A stretch of 64,000 nucleotides of DNA from Pseudovibrio exalbescens DSM 16456 (GCF_000422785.1 NZ_AUGS01000008.1:124001-188000), one strand, 5' to 3'. Positions 7,748 through 22,662 are shown, counted from the first letter of the stretch. A program made the numbers and translations. The notes: generated by a model not told the origin, from the letters alone.

Positions 7748-8615
7748 GGAGCACCTCTTGCCCTGCACTATTGTCAAGAATCTGCTGTGCCCTGACGGCC
7801 TGCTCATGAAGTACGGGCCAAGCCGGGACATCTGCGTCCCATTCAACCAATGTCGGCTTTGCACCAATGCGCTCCACGAGACCTTGGAAGAGCAACCAAA
7901 CCGGATCTGCCACAGCCCTGTCATGGGCGTCAATCAGCAGAGTATGGCCATGTTCGTCTTCATCTGGTGCGTGCCCCCCCAGATGGATCTCTCCCACATG
8001 GTCTACTGGAAACGCAGCGAGGTACTCATCAGCCGACCGCCCCGAGTTGGTTGCCGACACAAACACATTGTTCACATCCAGCAGCAAACCACATCCAGTG
8101 CGGTCTACCACGCGGTGCAAGAACTCCGTTTCCTCAAGCGTGCTGTCTTCAAAAATCACATAGGTTGAGGGGTTCTCAAGTAGCATCTGGCGACCAAGCA
8201 TTTGCTGAACCTGATCAATATGTGCGGCCACCTGATCCAGCGTCGATTCTGTGTAAGGCAGGGGCAGCAAATCATTGTAGTAGGCTGGCTGATGGGTAGA
8301 CCATGCCAGATGCTCACTGAACAGTCCGGGCTCATAGCGATCATGTACCTGCTTGAGGCGCGCCAGGTGTTTCGTGTTCAGAGGAACCGGCCCACCGATG
8401 GACAAACCCACACCATGTAGCGAAAGTGGGTAGTGTGCTCGGATCGCCTCCAGATAGGCATGCGGCGGGCCACCCGCCCCCATGTAGTTTTCAGCATGAA
8501 CCTCGAAAAAACCAAGGCTTGGCTTAACATCCAGAATATGCCGGTAGTGATCGGCCTTGAGACTAACGCCCACAGCATGGGGCACAGCTGCATTCACTCT
8601 CTGTTGGTCGACCAT
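7731..8615 (-). CDS. bufB: DUF692 / MNIO multinuclear iron oxidase (BufB-like)
   Basis: A 294-residue TIM-barrel protein of the DUF692 family, now called MNIO (multinuclear non-heme iron-dependent oxidative enzymes). Metal-ligand motifs are [11 protein letters not shown] near residue 36, [12 protein letters not shown] near 60, SEHLAWS near 95, LLENPSTYV near 140, [12 protein letters not shown] near 180, [12 protein letters not shown] near 210 and [11 protein letters not shown] near 260. In bufferin clusters BufB converts precursor cysteines to thiooxazole-type heterocycles. The ATG at 8615 has a GGAG site nine bases upstream and gives the normal family length; ATG 8639 and GTG 8670-8672 are less likely. 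Confidence 0.92.
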   Translation of the reverse strand: MVDQQRVNAAVPHAVGVSLKADHYRHILDVKPSLGFFEVHAENYMGAGGPPHAYLEAIRAHYPLSLHGVGLSIGGPVPLNTKHLARLKQVHDRYEPGLFSEHLAWSTHQPAYYNDLLPLPYTESTLDQVAAHIDQVQQMLGRQMLLENPSTYVIFEDSTLEETEFLHRVVDRTGCGLLLDVNNVFVSATNSGRSADEYLAAFPVDHVGEIHLGGHAPDEDEHGHTLLIDAHDRAVADPVWLLFQGLVERIGAKPTLVEWDADVPAWPVLHEQAVRAQQILDNSAGQEVLHAKVR

Positions 8616-8692
8616 GGTATCCCGCTCCACACTGTTCATCAAAGCAGGAGATGCGGACGACACACGCCGCACCCCCTATAGTTCTGTTCGGC

Positions 8693-8992
8693 TCATGCCT
8701 CAGGCAGGTCGCGGTCCAAGGGCGTTAGTGATCCGGTGCGCCCGTCAGGTAGTTCCATGGATTCGCAGGTGCCCTCAGGCACCAATGTCCAGGCATTACC
8801 CTGATAGTCGACGGTGGATGTCCCGGCACAGGTGGTGCCAGCGCCAGCCTTGCAGTCGTTTTCACCAGCCAGAGAAACGCCGTAGCATTTCTCCTTTGCC
8901 TGAGCCTGCGCGGTAGTAGGCGCGTTGACGGACATTACGGCAGCTGCCACAGCACTGGCGAGAACTGCTCCGGATAGACCTTTGTTGCTCAT
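8693..8992 (-). CDS. bufA: Bufferin precursor peptide (BufA, DUF2282)
   Basis: A 99-residue DUF2282 protein. It has an N-terminal signal peptide ([21 protein letters not shown], cleavage near residue 30) and a mature part with just four cysteines: C36 in KEKCYGVS, C47 in GENDCKAG, C55 in GTTCAG and C76 in PEGTCESM. Bufferins are ribosomally made peptides in which an MNIO enzyme oxidises the two central cysteines; the product binds copper and protects the periplasm. An AAGGAGA site precedes the ATG. It is the first gene of the operon bufA-bufB-bufC-doxX. Confidence 0.92.
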   Translation of the reverse strand: MSNKGLSGAVLASAVAAAVMSVNAPTTAQAQAKEKCYGVSLAGENDCKAGAGTTCAGTSTVDYQGNAWTLVPEGTCESMELPDGRTGSLTPLDRDLPEA

Positions 8993-9635
8993 GGGGATCT
9001 CCTTGTAAGTCTTGCGTAGCTCTGAATTTGACTTTCTCGCTCGCAGTTGGACTGTGGCCATTTTCGTACTCAACAGGAAATCAAAGGCCTGTTACAATAC
9101 GGTGAGCCAAGACAGGAAAAGAAAGTCTTCACGCGACTAGACAGGCTTGCGAAAGAATGTTGCGATAAACTTTAAAACACCGCGCAATTTCGACGAATCT
9201 TTCAAAAAGCTTGAAAGAACTGCAACCTTCGGCCAGAACTTCTTGCTTGCTCTGCACTGCGAAATCTGGCATCTTGCGCCAGCTTGAGATAGGACAGCAC
9301 TGCTGTCCCTTATAAAATATGGCGCGAGAATGCTGCTCACGTTTTCTTCAGAGAACGCGATGCGCTATATTTACCAAAGCAAAACACCAGAGCGGGACTT
9401 CAGAAAAAGTTCCGGCGGAGCGATCTATCGCAATGCGCGCTAGCCGCTACGTGGATAGGACAAGCGGAGGCAACTCCGGATCAGGGTGGCTCTACAAGGT
9501 GGAGATCCGCTCTTCATTCGACAGATCCGTGGCACCAGTGCCTGGGCTTCGAACGAGCCGCGTCGAACAAGAACGCGACCCGAACGATAGACCTGACTCT
9601 GTTGAGGCAGTAAGTGACTGAAAGTGAGGCCAATT
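8993..9635. other. Divergent intergenic region between bufA and gltB
   Basis: A 643-base gap with the bufA promoter at one side and the gltB promoter at the other. A perfect 17-bp palindrome with promoter-like boxes lies at 9284-9316 (separate entry). Short reading frames on both strands lack ribosome sites and recognisable content. No bufA promoter box could be assigned with confidence. Confidence 0.55.
9284..9316 (+). promoter_or_regulatory. Operator-like palindrome within a putative promoter
   Basis: GGACAGCA-C-TGCTGTCC at 9292-9308 is a perfect 17-bp dyad. It sits between TTGAGA (9284-9289) and TATAAA (9311-9316), as a repressor site between -35 and -10 boxes would, although the 21-bp spacing is long. 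It is about 320 bases before gltB. The cognate regulator is unknown. Confidence 0.45.
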
Positions 9636-14372
<4,737 letters not shown>

Positions 14373-14383
14373 AGGAACACCAG

Positions 14384-15817
14384 ATGGGTAAAGTAACTGG
14401 CTTTTTGGAGATCGATCGGCAGGAACAGAAGTACCAGCCGGCCTCTGATCGCATTCGTCACTTCCGGGAGTTCACAGTACCGCTGCCGGAGCAGGAAGTT
14501 CAACGACAAGCGGCCCGCTGCATGGATTGCGGCATTCCGTTTTGTCACGGCCCGACCGGCTGTCCGGTGAACAACCAGATTCCGGACTGGAACGATCTGG
14601 TCTATGAGGGAGATTGGGAAGAAGCAGCCCGCAATCTGCATTCCACCAACAATTTCCCCGAGTTCACGGGCCGTATTTGTCCGGCGCCCTGTGAAGAAGC
14701 GTGTACGCTGAACCTTGAAGATGTTCCCGTATCCATCAAAACGGTGGAACAGGCGATTGCCGACCGGGCCTACAAGGAAGGTTGGATCAAACCGGAACCC
14801 GCTGCCCACAAGACCGGTAAGACCGTCGCCATCATCGGCTCAGGACCTGCAGGCATGGCAGCGGGACAGCAGCTGGCACGCGCTGGACACACCGTTCACA
14901 TTTATGAACGTGAACCTCGTGCAGGCGGCCTGATGCGCTATGGCATCCCGGACTTCAAGATGGAAAAGCACTACATCGATCGCCGGGTAGAGCAGATGGA
15001 AGCCGAGGGTGTCGTCTTCCATTACAATTGCGAAATCGGAAAAGACGTTACACTGGAAGAACTCCACGACCGTCACGATGCAACCCTCCTGTGCGCAGGT
15101 GCAGAAAGGCCACGTGACCCGGGCATTCCGGGCATGCACCTGAACGGCGCCATGTACGCCATGCCGTTCTTGGTTCAGCAAAACCGCCGCGTGGGTGGGG
15201 AAGATGTGTCCAGTGAAACGCCCTATTGGGCAGGAGGCAAGCACGTAGTCGTCGTGGGCGGTGGTGATACCGCCTCGGACTGTGTGGGCACGTCGTTCCG
15301 TCAGGGGGCCTTGTCGGTAACCCAAATGGATATTCGCCCCATGCCGCCGGTCAAGGAGGACAAGTTCAAGTTCTGGCCATATTGGCCAACAAAGTTCCGC
15401 ACATCCTCCTCTCAAGCCGAAGGCGCGGAGCGTGAGTTCCAAGCCGCAACTCTGGAAATCATCGGAGACGAAGACGGCAAAGTGACGGGCGTCAAGTGTG
15501 CCCGAGTGGACGAAAAGCGCGTGCCCATTGAAGGAAGTGAGTTCATCCTGAAGGCGGATCTGGTTCTCGCCGCCATCGGGTTCTCAGGCCCCGAGATGAA
15601 CACCTACATCAAGGAAACGGGCGACAAATTGGAGCTGGACCAACGCACCAACGTCAAGGCCAACACGGACGACTACAAGACCAGCATTCCGGGCCTGTTC
15701 GCAGCCGGTGATGTACGGCGTGGCCAGTCTCTGGTTGTCTGGGCCATTCGCGAGGGACGCCAAGCGGCACGGTCAATCGATGAGTTCCTGATCGGCCACT
15801 CAGACCTGCCGCGGTAA
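14384..15817 (+). CDS. gltD: Glutamate synthase (NADPH) small subunit
   Basis: A 477-residue FAD protein that takes electrons from NADPH and passes them to GltB. The N-terminal cysteine clusters ([16 protein letters not shown] near residue 47 and [12 protein letters not shown] near 98) bind 4Fe-4S centres. The FAD Rossmann motif [14 protein letters not shown] is near 150 and the NADPH motif [15 protein letters not shown] near 290. [20 protein letters not shown] near the C-terminus is the typical late FAD contact. An AAAGGA site precedes the ATG. A strong terminator follows. Confidence 0.96.
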   Translation: MGKVTGFLEIDRQEQKYQPASDRIRHFREFTVPLPEQEVQRQAARCMDCGIPFCHGPTGCPVNNQIPDWNDLVYEGDWEEAARNLHSTNNFPEFTGRICPAPCEEACTLNLEDVPVSIKTVEQAIADRAYKEGWIKPEPAAHKTGKTVAIIGSGPAGMAAGQQLARAGHTVHIYEREPRAGGLMRYGIPDFKMEKHYIDRRVEQMEAEGVVFHYNCEIGKDVTLEELHDRHDATLLCAGAERPRDPGIPGMHLNGAMYAMPFLVQQNRRVGGEDVSSETPYWAGGKHVVVVGGGDTASDCVGTSFRQGALSVTQMDIRPMPPVKEDKFKFWPYWPTKFRTSSSQAEGAEREFQAATLEIIGDEDGKVTGVKCARVDEKRVPIEGSEFILKADLVLAAIGFSGPEMNTYIKETGDKLELDQRTNVKANTDDYKTSIPGLFAAGDVRRGQSLVVWAIREGRQAARSIDEFLIGHSDLPR

Positions 15818-15873
15818 TCGCGACCGAAAGAAAACAAGGATCGGCGTATCAGCACCTCGATCCTAAGCTCAAG

Positions 15874-15907
15874 AAAAAAGCGCGGCCCTCACGGATCCGC
15901 GCTTTTT
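15874..15907. terminator. Bidirectional terminator between gltD and the chemoreceptor gene
   Basis: AAAAAGCGCGG pairs with CCGCGCTTTTT around a loop of about 11 bases. The T-run on the plus strand ends gltBD, and the A-run becomes a T-run on the minus strand, where it ends the convergent chemoreceptor gene. Confidence 0.92.
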
Positions 15908-15929
15908 GACTGTGGTGCGCCTGCAGTAT

Positions 15930-17249
15930 TCAAGCCGCTTTGACCGTCTTCAAGAACGAGGCGACCGCATCACCAAGCTGACTGGAGACGGATCCAAGTT
16001 TGCCAGCCACCTGATGCAAGTCGGAAGACGCATTCTTGGTGCCCGCATAGCTCTCATCAAGTCCGTCCATGTCGGTCGCGACCCGGCGAGCTGTTTCGTG
16101 TGCGCTCCCCAGATTGCGCGAGATGTCTGTCGTCGCCTGCCGCTGTCCACTTACCGAAACGTTGATATTCTCCGAAATGCGGCTGATCTGTTTGATCGTC
16201 TCCCCAATCGACCCAATGGCATCAACAGCTTGATCCGTCACCGACTGTACGGATTGTACCTGCGCTGCAATATCCTCTGTTGCCTTGGAGGTCTGTCCTG
16301 CCAGTGTTTTCACTTCGCTGGCAACAACCGCAAAGCCCCGCCCTGCTTCGCCGGCCCGCGCGGCCTCGATCGTGGCATTCAGCGCCAGCAGGTTGGTCTG
16401 ACTGGCAATCTGGTCAATAAGCTCAACAATCTCACCGATGGCTTTGCCGCTTTCGGCCAACCGCCGCACGATTTCATCAGTCGCCTCAACATGGGAAACC
16501 GCCTCCCGAGCAAACCCGGCAGCCTGTTCCATTTCCGTCCCAATTGTCTGAGAGGAGGACGATATATCCGTTGCAGCCTCCACAATATCACTGACTGAGT
16601 CTTGAGTGGTACGGGCCGCAACACGTGATGACGACATGATTTCTGCCGCGTTGTGCACGCTTTCATCCAGCTCGCGAGACCGCCGCTCCACTGTGCCACT
16701 GATTTCCATCAGTTCGGTCACCACAGCGCCAACCGTCTCTTCGAAGTTGACAGCAACAGCCTGCAGTGCCTGTTCACGTTCTTCAGCCAGACGCAGTTCC
16801 TGCTCCATACGGCCCTTCGCATCGGCTTCCGCCTTTTCCTGGAGGATCACACGAAACGTTGCGACGGAACGGGCAATATCACCGATCTCATCACCACGGC
16901 GGGTGCCGGAAATAGCTGTATCCAGCTCCCCGTGCGCCAGCGAATCCAGGTCTTCGCGCAGCTGGCTGAGGGATACCATGATCCCCCGGCCTAGCCAGAT
17001 CGCAAGCGCCAGAAACGCAACTCCTACCGGCGTACATACCGCCGCAATATAGACCAGCTGCTGAATGATAAGATTGCTGGTGCGCTGAGATGCATTGCCG
17101 GCAAAATCGGCAGACATCAAAGCCGTATAAATATTATGAAAGGAAAACAGCGTACCGCCAGCCATGATCGACAAGGCCAGAAGCACGATCACAACGAATT
17201 TTCCTACAATCGAAAACTGGAATAGGCTCGTTTCGCTCGTTGTCGGCAT
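15930..17249 (-). CDS. Methyl-accepting chemotaxis protein without a large sensor domain
   Basis: A 439-residue chemoreceptor. Two membrane helices (about residues 15-38 and 65-90) enclose only some 27 periplasmic residues, so there is no classical ligand-binding domain. A HAMP region follows (about 88-140) with the junction [16 protein letters not shown]. The cytoplasmic signalling hairpin has its tip at [18 protein letters not shown] and continues [15 protein letters not shown]. No C-terminal CheR-docking pentapeptide is present (the end is SFLKTVKAA). Such receptors often sense membrane or cytoplasmic cues. The gene stands alone and ends at the shared terminator. Confidence 0.92.
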   Translation of the reverse strand: MPTTSETSLFQFSIVGKFVVIVLLALSIMAGGTLFSFHNIYTALMSADFAGNASQRTSNLIIQQLVYIAAVCTPVGVAFLALAIWLGRGIMVSLSQLREDLDSLAHGELDTAISGTRRGDEIGDIARSVATFRVILQEKAEADAKGRMEQELRLAEEREQALQAVAVNFEETVGAVVTELMEISGTVERRSRELDESVHNAAEIMSSSRVAARTTQDSVSDIVEAATDISSSSQTIGTEMEQAAGFAREAVSHVEATDEIVRRLAESGKAIGEIVELIDQIASQTNLLALNATIEAARAGEAGRGFAVVASEVKTLAGQTSKATEDIAAQVQSVQSVTDQAVDAIGSIGETIKQISRISENINVSVSGQRQATTDISRNLGSAHETARRVATDMDGLDESYAGTKNASSDLHQVAGKLGSVSSQLGDAVASFLKTVKAA

Positions 17250-17382
17250 TCCGGGCTTTCCTGATATCTTAAGGAGTAGTTTTGCCGATCATGCGCGAAA
17301 TAACGTAAACACACCATTGATGGGGTCTGAGCAATAAGAATTAAGTGCATTTACGCACAGGATAGGTACAGGGAGGCGCGAG

Positions 17383-18498
17383 TTAAAAAACCGGCCACCG
17401 ATCTTCGTCCACACGTCCGGGCACACGTGGCATGTCTGCCCCCGACACGGTAAGCTTGTACTGAGGTGTACCGGGCACCGGCTCCGGCTTCTCGTCAGCA
17501 TTTGAGATCAGTTTTTTCTCTGGTGAGGTCAACCGACCAGTCAGGACCATGAAATTCGGGTCGTCCTTAACCCCTTCAAAAATAAAGGCACTTGCGCTGC
17601 CGAACACCCGCGCAATCTCACGTTCCACGAAAAAGGCCATCTTGCGATACCCATCCCATGTGAAGTAGACGCCGTCGCGATCCCGCAGCCGCTTCCGCTT
17701 GCCGTTGATGTCAGGTCCGTGACTTGTGTAAACGCCGTTTTCATCCAAATAGGCATTCCAGATATCGACGAAAATGCCGCCGGAAGGCTCCACTTGTTCC
17801 ATATACAAGTCGTTGAGAAAGCTGAAGCTTGCGGTCTTCTGGTAGTCTTCCGCCGGGGGAAGACCCACCCAGATCATGGGCAGTTGCTCATTACGTACCG
17901 ACGCTACAAGCGATGCGACTCGGAATCGATATTCCTTCATCCAGTCCGGGCCTTGAAACGGCAAGGTCTGATCGCCAAAACGAAACGCCTTGTCGTCTTC
18001 GGCACCAAGCGTGATCACCACAAGCCCGACATCCTGTTCAGACAGCGTCTTGGTGACATCTTCAGGCCAGTCCGGCTTTTTGTCCTTCACCAGACCGGTT
18101 TTGGCGTAGACCAACTTCTCAACACGTATTGAGGGTGTCTTTGCGTAGACAGCCCGCAATCCATCTGCAAGACCGCGCGCAACATCATCGCCAACCACAA
18201 GAAGAACCTTTGCGTCTTCATTCTTGGGCTCTTCATTGATGCGCGGAGCAACCGGCTGAGGCTGCGTCGGTTTGCTGCGACGTTTCGTGGTACGCCGAGG
18301 AGATCGACGTTGAATCTTCTTTTCTCTGGTTTCTTTTTTCGGCTTGAAAAGGCCAAAGAACTTGGAGAGGAATCCGCCTCCCGATCCACCATCGCGGCTT
18401 TGAGCATAGGCATGGTGTGCTTCCGTTACGATAATCGGTTCAGCAACAGCAAAGCACAAGGCCACGGCAAGCACGCGAAAGACCGCAGAGTAACGCAT
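17383..18498 (-). CDS. DUF459 family SGNH-like periplasmic protein
   Basis: A 371-residue exported protein. After a signal sequence (FRVLAVALCFAVAEPI, cleavage near AYAQ) comes a Gly-rich then very basic linker (KPKKETREKKIQRRSPRRTTKR region, residues 55-85). The DUF459 domain begins at KVLLVVGDDVARGLADGL. DUF459 belongs to the SGNH hydrolase fold, with the block-I Asp in GDDVARG and a late DGVYFTWDGYRKMA in place of the D..H motif. Family members are found near peptidoglycan and exopolysaccharide genes. Substrate is unknown. The ATG at 18498 is chosen over a TTG six bases upstream. It follows the transglycosylase gene with a hairpin between. Confidence 0.82.
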   Translation of the reverse strand: MRYSAVFRVLAVALCFAVAEPIIVTEAHHAYAQSRDGGSGGGFLSKFFGLFKPKKETREKKIQRRSPRRTTKRRSKPTQPQPVAPRINEEPKNEDAKVLLVVGDDVARGLADGLRAVYAKTPSIRVEKLVYAKTGLVKDKKPDWPEDVTKTLSEQDVGLVVITLGAEDDKAFRFGDQTLPFQGPDWMKEYRFRVASLVASVRNEQLPMIWVGLPPAEDYQKTASFSFLNDLYMEQVEPSGGIFVDIWNAYLDENGVYTSHGPDINGKRKRLRDRDGVYFTWDGYRKMAFFVEREIARVFGSASAFIFEGVKDDPNFMVLTGRLTSPEKKLISNADEKPEPVPGTPQYKLTVSGADMPRVPGRVDEDRWPVF

Positions 18499-18526
18499 CA
18501 ACAAATCCAGCCAACTGAGTACGATT

Positions 18527-18557
18527 GCTCCGGCACACCCTCATGGTGTACCGGAGC
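18527..18557 (-). terminator. Intercistronic hairpin after the transglycosylase gene
   Basis: GCTCCGG-C-ACACC pairs with GGTGT-A-CCGGAGC (12 pairs, one C-A mismatch) around a 5-base loop. It starts nine bases after the transglycosylase stop. There is no T-run, so it may attenuate rather than end transcription into the DUF459 gene. Confidence 0.5.
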
Positions 18558-18565
18558 TCGTCCTA

Positions 18566-19783
18566 TCAGAAGTCTCGTTGCAAGCGTCTTAACAAGTCAA
18601 GAGAAACGTAGCCGTCAGGCGTCATCCCCCTTGATTTCTGGTAGGCCATAACGGCCCGTTTGGTATTAGGGCCAATCTTTCCATCCACCTTTCCGGCAGA
18701 AAACCCGCCTTGATTCAAAAGGCTTTGTACTTCGGCCCGTTCATCCGACTTCAACGGCCGATCATCCCGCGGCCATGATGCCTTGAACTCATCCATACCA
18801 AGAAGTCGATCACTCAGATGACCAACAGCCAGCGCGTAAGCATTAGCGTTGTTGTAGCGCTTAATGACCCGGAAGTTATCCAGCATCAAAAAGGCTGGCC
18901 CACGAGCACCCGCAGGGAGATACAACACAGCCTGATCCCCAGGTCTCGGAAACGCAGAGCCGTTGACCCGCCGAATGCCGAGCCGTGTCCATTGCGCCAG
19001 ACTCTTCTTGGAGCGCATATCTCCCAGCGTATAGTCAAAGCCCCGTGGCAACTCCACTTCATAACCCCAGGTTTTGCCAGCGTCCCATCCGGAATCCTTC
19101 AGATACGCAGCTGTAGAGGCCAGGGCATCCGGAATCGTGTTCCATATATCCCGACGCCCATCGCCGGTCACATCAACGGCGTGGGCCAGATATGTTGTCG
19201 GGATGAACTGGGTATGACCCATGGCACCGGCCCAAGACCCCATCATGTCATGGGGAGCCACATCGCCGTTTTGCAGTATCTTCAAAGCCGCAAGCAGCTG
19301 GGTGCGCCCAAAGCGCGATCGCTTGCCGCCTTTGTATGCCAAGGTCGCGAGAGAGCGAATGGTCGGCTTTACAATACTCGGATTGTCCAAAACCTGCCCA
19401 TATGAGCTTTCCATGCCCCAAATAGCCACCACAACATACCGGCTCACGCCGAACTTCCGCTCGATATGGTCCAGCCAATCGCCCCATTCATCCAACATGC
19501 GCTGGCCGTTTTCGATCCGCTTGTCTGACACCGCGGAATCCAGATACTGCCAGATCGCACGCGTAAACTCCGGCTGATCTTCTGCCTTTCGGATCACATC
19601 AGGATCCGGCGTCATGCCACGGAACACTTCCTGGTACAGACTACGCGAAATACCAGCACTGCGCGCCTCAGGCCAGAAGCTCTCAACCCAACGGTTGAAG
19701 CCCGCATCAGCCAGCGCCGCACTGCCCCCGAAAGGAACCAGTAAACATAGGCAGATCAGCGCCTTTCGAACCATTCGCCTCAC
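18566..19783 (-). CDS. Lytic murein transglycosylase, MltB family, with peptidoglycan-binding domain
   Basis: A 405-residue periplasmic enzyme that cleaves glycan strands to 1,6-anhydro-muropeptides. A signal peptide (ALICLCLLVPFGGSAALA) is followed by the SLT_2/MltB domain, residues about 28-330. The catalytic E125 is in AIWGMESSYGQ, and the motifs GSWAGAMGHTQFIPTTY and DVTGDGRRDIWNTIPDALASTA are intact. A C-terminal PG_binding_1 domain (about 345-402, FSAGKVDGKIGPNTKRAVMAYQ) anchors it to the wall. A GTG start with a GGAGA site is used here; an ATG nine bases later is also possible. It forms a minus-strand pair with the DUF459 gene. Confidence 0.92.
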   Translation of the reverse strand: MRRMVRKALICLCLLVPFGGSAALADAGFNRWVESFWPEARSAGISRSLYQEVFRGMTPDPDVIRKAEDQPEFTRAIWQYLDSAVSDKRIENGQRMLDEWGDWLDHIERKFGVSRYVVVAIWGMESSYGQVLDNPSIVKPTIRSLATLAYKGGKRSRFGRTQLLAALKILQNGDVAPHDMMGSWAGAMGHTQFIPTTYLAHAVDVTGDGRRDIWNTIPDALASTAAYLKDSGWDAGKTWGYEVELPRGFDYTLGDMRSKKSLAQWTRLGIRRVNGSAFPRPGDQAVLYLPAGARGPAFLMLDNFRVIKRYNNANAYALAVGHLSDRLLGMDEFKASWPRDDRPLKSDERAEVQSLLNQGGFSAGKVDGKIGPNTKRAVMAYQKSRGMTPDGYVSLDLLRRLQRDF

Positions 19784-19943
19784 ACGTTTCTCCGTTCAAA
19801 TTTCCGATAAATTTGCCGCAATCTAGGTCACACTCGTGACGAAAATGAGCCATCGATCTTGCCGCAAGATGTCGCTAGGGAACTATCCACGTTAAAAAGT
19901 GGGCGCAAACAACCGATCACGCCCCTAAAGAACCGACCGACTC

Positions 19944-21395
19944 TTATCGGCGTAGGCGCAGGCCCGCCTCGATGGTGCTGCTTTCATAATTGCGACCGTT
20001 TTCTGAACTGCGAAACACCTCATAGGTGTAACGCGTTTCCAGCGCCGCAAAATCCGAAAGCGCCCAGGTCAATCCAAGACCGGAACTGAAGTCCCGCTCC
20101 GTCAAGGAAATGCCCTCATAGCGCCGGTAGCTGAAACCGGCGTCCACATCCCCAACCAAATCCTCAGAGAACTGGTGAGTATACGCAATCGTGCCGGAAT
20201 ATAGCAAAGATCCGGAGGCCTCTGCCAAATTGGTCGCTTCAAAGCCGGTATCAACGCCAAAGGTTACCGTATCGCGCCGTGTTGGCGACCAGATCAGCGA
20301 CCCGTCCACCAACATCCCCTCCAGCTTGTCCAGTCGTGGGTCGTCGGGCCGTTCCTGCCGCCACCCAATGCCGATTTCGCCGCGTAGTTTAGGCCCTCGG
20401 TCAATCAACAGCCCCCCACGAATCTGGTACCCTGTCGCATCACGGTCCCGACAGGATGGGTCAGTTGGTGCGCAGGTATCATCAAAGCGGCGCATCAACC
20501 CGCCTGCTTCCACAAAACCACCTATTTCACCGTAGCGCTGTGTCTCCAAACGGGCTGTGCCCTCATAAACCGTATTATTGCGCGATCCACCGGACGAACT
20601 ACCCGCATCTCCATAAACCGACCGATCGGCTCCCAGCGAAGCGATCGCCCCAATAACGCCAACCCGACGCTCGACGTCGAGCTGTCCTCCGAAAAACTGC
20701 TGGCTTGCGGTTTGGCCGCTGGTCACATCGTTTTCCGCAGAGGATCGAGCCTCACGACTGAAACTGTAGTCACCGCGCAAAGCAACCGCCGTTTGTTCGC
20801 CCAAATCAAGGCGGCCATCAACGGAGCCATCCAGTTGGGGGGCATTGTTGTCTTGCTCGGAAAAAAACGACTGATATGTGCCCCGCAGGCTGCCCCCCAA
20901 GGCATGACGCGCCCAATCTGAACGGACATCAACGCCGCCTTCCACGGAATAAAAACCATCTCCGGAGCCTGTCGCACTTTTGGCGGCATTGTCCGTCCAG
21001 CCGGATCCCGCGCTGAGACTTGGCAGCACAGTAAACTGGCCAACGCGAATCCCCTGCGCCATGTCCCGCCTGGTCTCACCATCAAAAACACCGGACTGTG
21101 GATCATTTGGAGCCACCCCCCCAGATTGCGCAGCGGCAATCCGTTGCGCCACTGTTGGCGCACGCAAGCCCGCAGCAGGCGTTGTCACCCCTGATACTGG
21201 CACGACTGTGCGCCGCAAATCAGGCTCTGGTCGCCGCCCTCGTTCCGTTACGGCATTTTCCTCTGCCGTTTCAGCAGGTTCGTCGTTTTCCTCCATCGCG
21301 CCGCGCAAGCCGTCCACGGTTTGCTGGGCCAAGGCCCCGGAGAGCCACCCGGCAAAAAAAACCGTAGTTACCAGCCTAATCCAGCTAAGACGCAT
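19944..21395 (-). CDS. Outer-membrane beta-barrel protein (BBP2-like)
   Basis: A 483-residue protein with a signal peptide ending SGALAQ near residue 24. An acidic then Pro/Ala-rich segment follows to about 115, then a long run of alternating amphipathic strands from about 120 to the end. Strand pairs such as GGSLRGTYQSFF, TAVALRGDYSFSREA and LETRYTYEVFRSSEN, and the terminal ATIEAGLRLRR-type strand ESSTIEAGLRLRR, indicate a transmembrane barrel. It resembles the putative beta-barrel porin 2 family (PF10082), whose members are linked to polysaccharide export or surface structures. The neighbour kdsD, divergent, also serves the outer envelope. Confidence 0.8.
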   Translation of the reverse strand: MRLSWIRLVTTVFFAGWLSGALAQQTVDGLRGAMEENDEPAETAEENAVTERGRRPEPDLRRTVVPVSGVTTPAAGLRAPTVAQRIAAAQSGGVAPNDPQSGVFDGETRRDMAQGIRVGQFTVLPSLSAGSGWTDNAAKSATGSGDGFYSVEGGVDVRSDWARHALGGSLRGTYQSFFSEQDNNAPQLDGSVDGRLDLGEQTAVALRGDYSFSREARSSAENDVTSGQTASQQFFGGQLDVERRVGVIGAIASLGADRSVYGDAGSSSGGSRNNTVYEGTARLETQRYGEIGGFVEAGGLMRRFDDTCAPTDPSCRDRDATGYQIRGGLLIDRGPKLRGEIGIGWRQERPDDPRLDKLEGMLVDGSLIWSPTRRDTVTFGVDTGFEATNLAEASGSLLYSGTIAYTHQFSEDLVGDVDAGFSYRRYEGISLTERDFSSGLGLTWALSDFAALETRYTYEVFRSSENGRNYESSTIEAGLRLRR

Positions 21396-21633
21396 TCCAA
21401 CTTGCCCTGAACACCAGAGGATGAATTAATTCAAACACCTGCAACTCTTGGGGCATTATGGTTAATGGTCCCTTGAAAACTCAGTAGTCACTCCATTTGT
21501 TTTCTCTTTTATTTTTTGGTAATCAACTTCCGGCCTTGAAGAAATGGCCGCCAAAGTGCGACATTTGAGGCTGCTGCAAGTTCCCGAAAAACCGATTGCA
21601 AAGCGCTTTGCTCATAAATGGGGCCCCGATACA

Positions 21634-22647
21634 ATGCACATGCCTTCCTTTCAGAAACACGACGAAAGAATTGTAACGCCATCCGCTGACTGGCTCGTTT
21701 CCGCGGAAAGAACGCTGGCTACGGAAATCGAGAGCCTCAAAACGTTGCGCGCTGCATTGGGCAATGGCCTTTCCGCTCCCTTTACGAAAGCCATCGAGAC
21801 TATCGCCCAGTCCACCGGCCGCGTTATCATTTCCGGCATCGGCAAGAGCGGGATCATCGGAACCAAGATCGCAGCAACACTCGCCTCCACAGGCACACCG
21901 GCCTTCTTTGTTCATGCAAGTGAAGCCAGCCATGGTGACCTTGGCATGATCACCGAAGAAGATGTGGTCGTCGCAATTTCGTGGTCTGGAGAAACGCAGG
22001 AACTGGCAAGTCTGATCGCATTCACTCGCCGGTTCCGTGTACCGCTGATCTCAATTACCTCCAAAAAGGACAGCACATTGGGCGCAGCCAGCGACATTGT
22101 GCTTGCCCTGCCTCGCGTGGAAGAAGCCTGCCCGCATGGTCTGGCGCCCACTTCCTCCACGCTGTTGCAATTGGCCATTGGGGATGCCTTGGCCATCGCT
22201 CTTCTGGAGGCGCGTGGGTTTACGGCACAGGACTTCAAGGTCTACCACCCAGGAGGCCGTCTTGGTGCCAGCCTGCAGCATGCCCGCGATATCATGCATA
22301 CCGGCGACAGCTTGCCGCTCGCACGCATGGGCACGTCCATGCGTGAGGCCATCGTATTGATGACGCAAAAAGGTTTCGGTGTATTGGGTATCACCAACGA
22401 ATTGGGACAGATCAAAGGCGTCATCACGGATGGTGACTTGCGTCGCCATATCTCCTCTGATTTCCTCGACCGCAATGTTGAGGACATCATGACGGAAAAC
22501 CCGAAAACCATCAGCGCCGACCTTCTGGTGGCCTCGGCCTTGGAAATGATCAACTCCTTGTCGATCACCTCTCTGTTTGTTGTGGAAGATTCTCGCCCTG
22601 TTGGCATTGTTCATCTACATGACTTGCTGCGTGTGGGCGCGGCCTGA
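21634..22647 (+). CDS. kdsD: Arabinose-5-phosphate isomerase, KpsF/GutQ family
   Basis: A 337-residue enzyme that converts ribulose-5-phosphate to arabinose-5-phosphate, the first step to KDO of LPS. A SIS domain (about residues 40-180) shows ISGIGKSGIIGTKIAATLAS, STGTPAFFVHASEASHGDLG and SWSGETQELA. The family signature EEACPHGLAPTSSTLLQLA and the hinge VYHPGGRLGASL follow. Two CBS domains fill about 200-335 (ITDGDLRRHI and VGIVHLHDLLRVG). The start is uncertain: ATG 21634, ATG 21640, or an in-frame ATG at 21544 giving 30 more residues. The first two match family length. Confidence 0.93.
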   Translation: MHMPSFQKHDERIVTPSADWLVSAERTLATEIESLKTLRAALGNGLSAPFTKAIETIAQSTGRVIISGIGKSGIIGTKIAATLASTGTPAFFVHASEASHGDLGMITEEDVVVAISWSGETQELASLIAFTRRFRVPLISITSKKDSTLGAASDIVLALPRVEEACPHGLAPTSSTLLQLAIGDALAIALLEARGFTAQDFKVYHPGGRLGASLQHARDIMHTGDSLPLARMGTSMREAIVLMTQKGFGVLGITNELGQIKGVITDGDLRRHISSDFLDRNVEDIMTENPKTISADLLVASALEMINSLSITSLFVVEDSRPVGIVHLHDLLRVGAA

Positions 22648-22662
22648 ACCTCTTCAAAATAC

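Noticed and set aside
9137-9340. Possible 67-residue gene on the minus strand before gltB
   Set aside because: There is no ribosome site or family, and it overlaps the promoter-like palindrome. It is probably chance.
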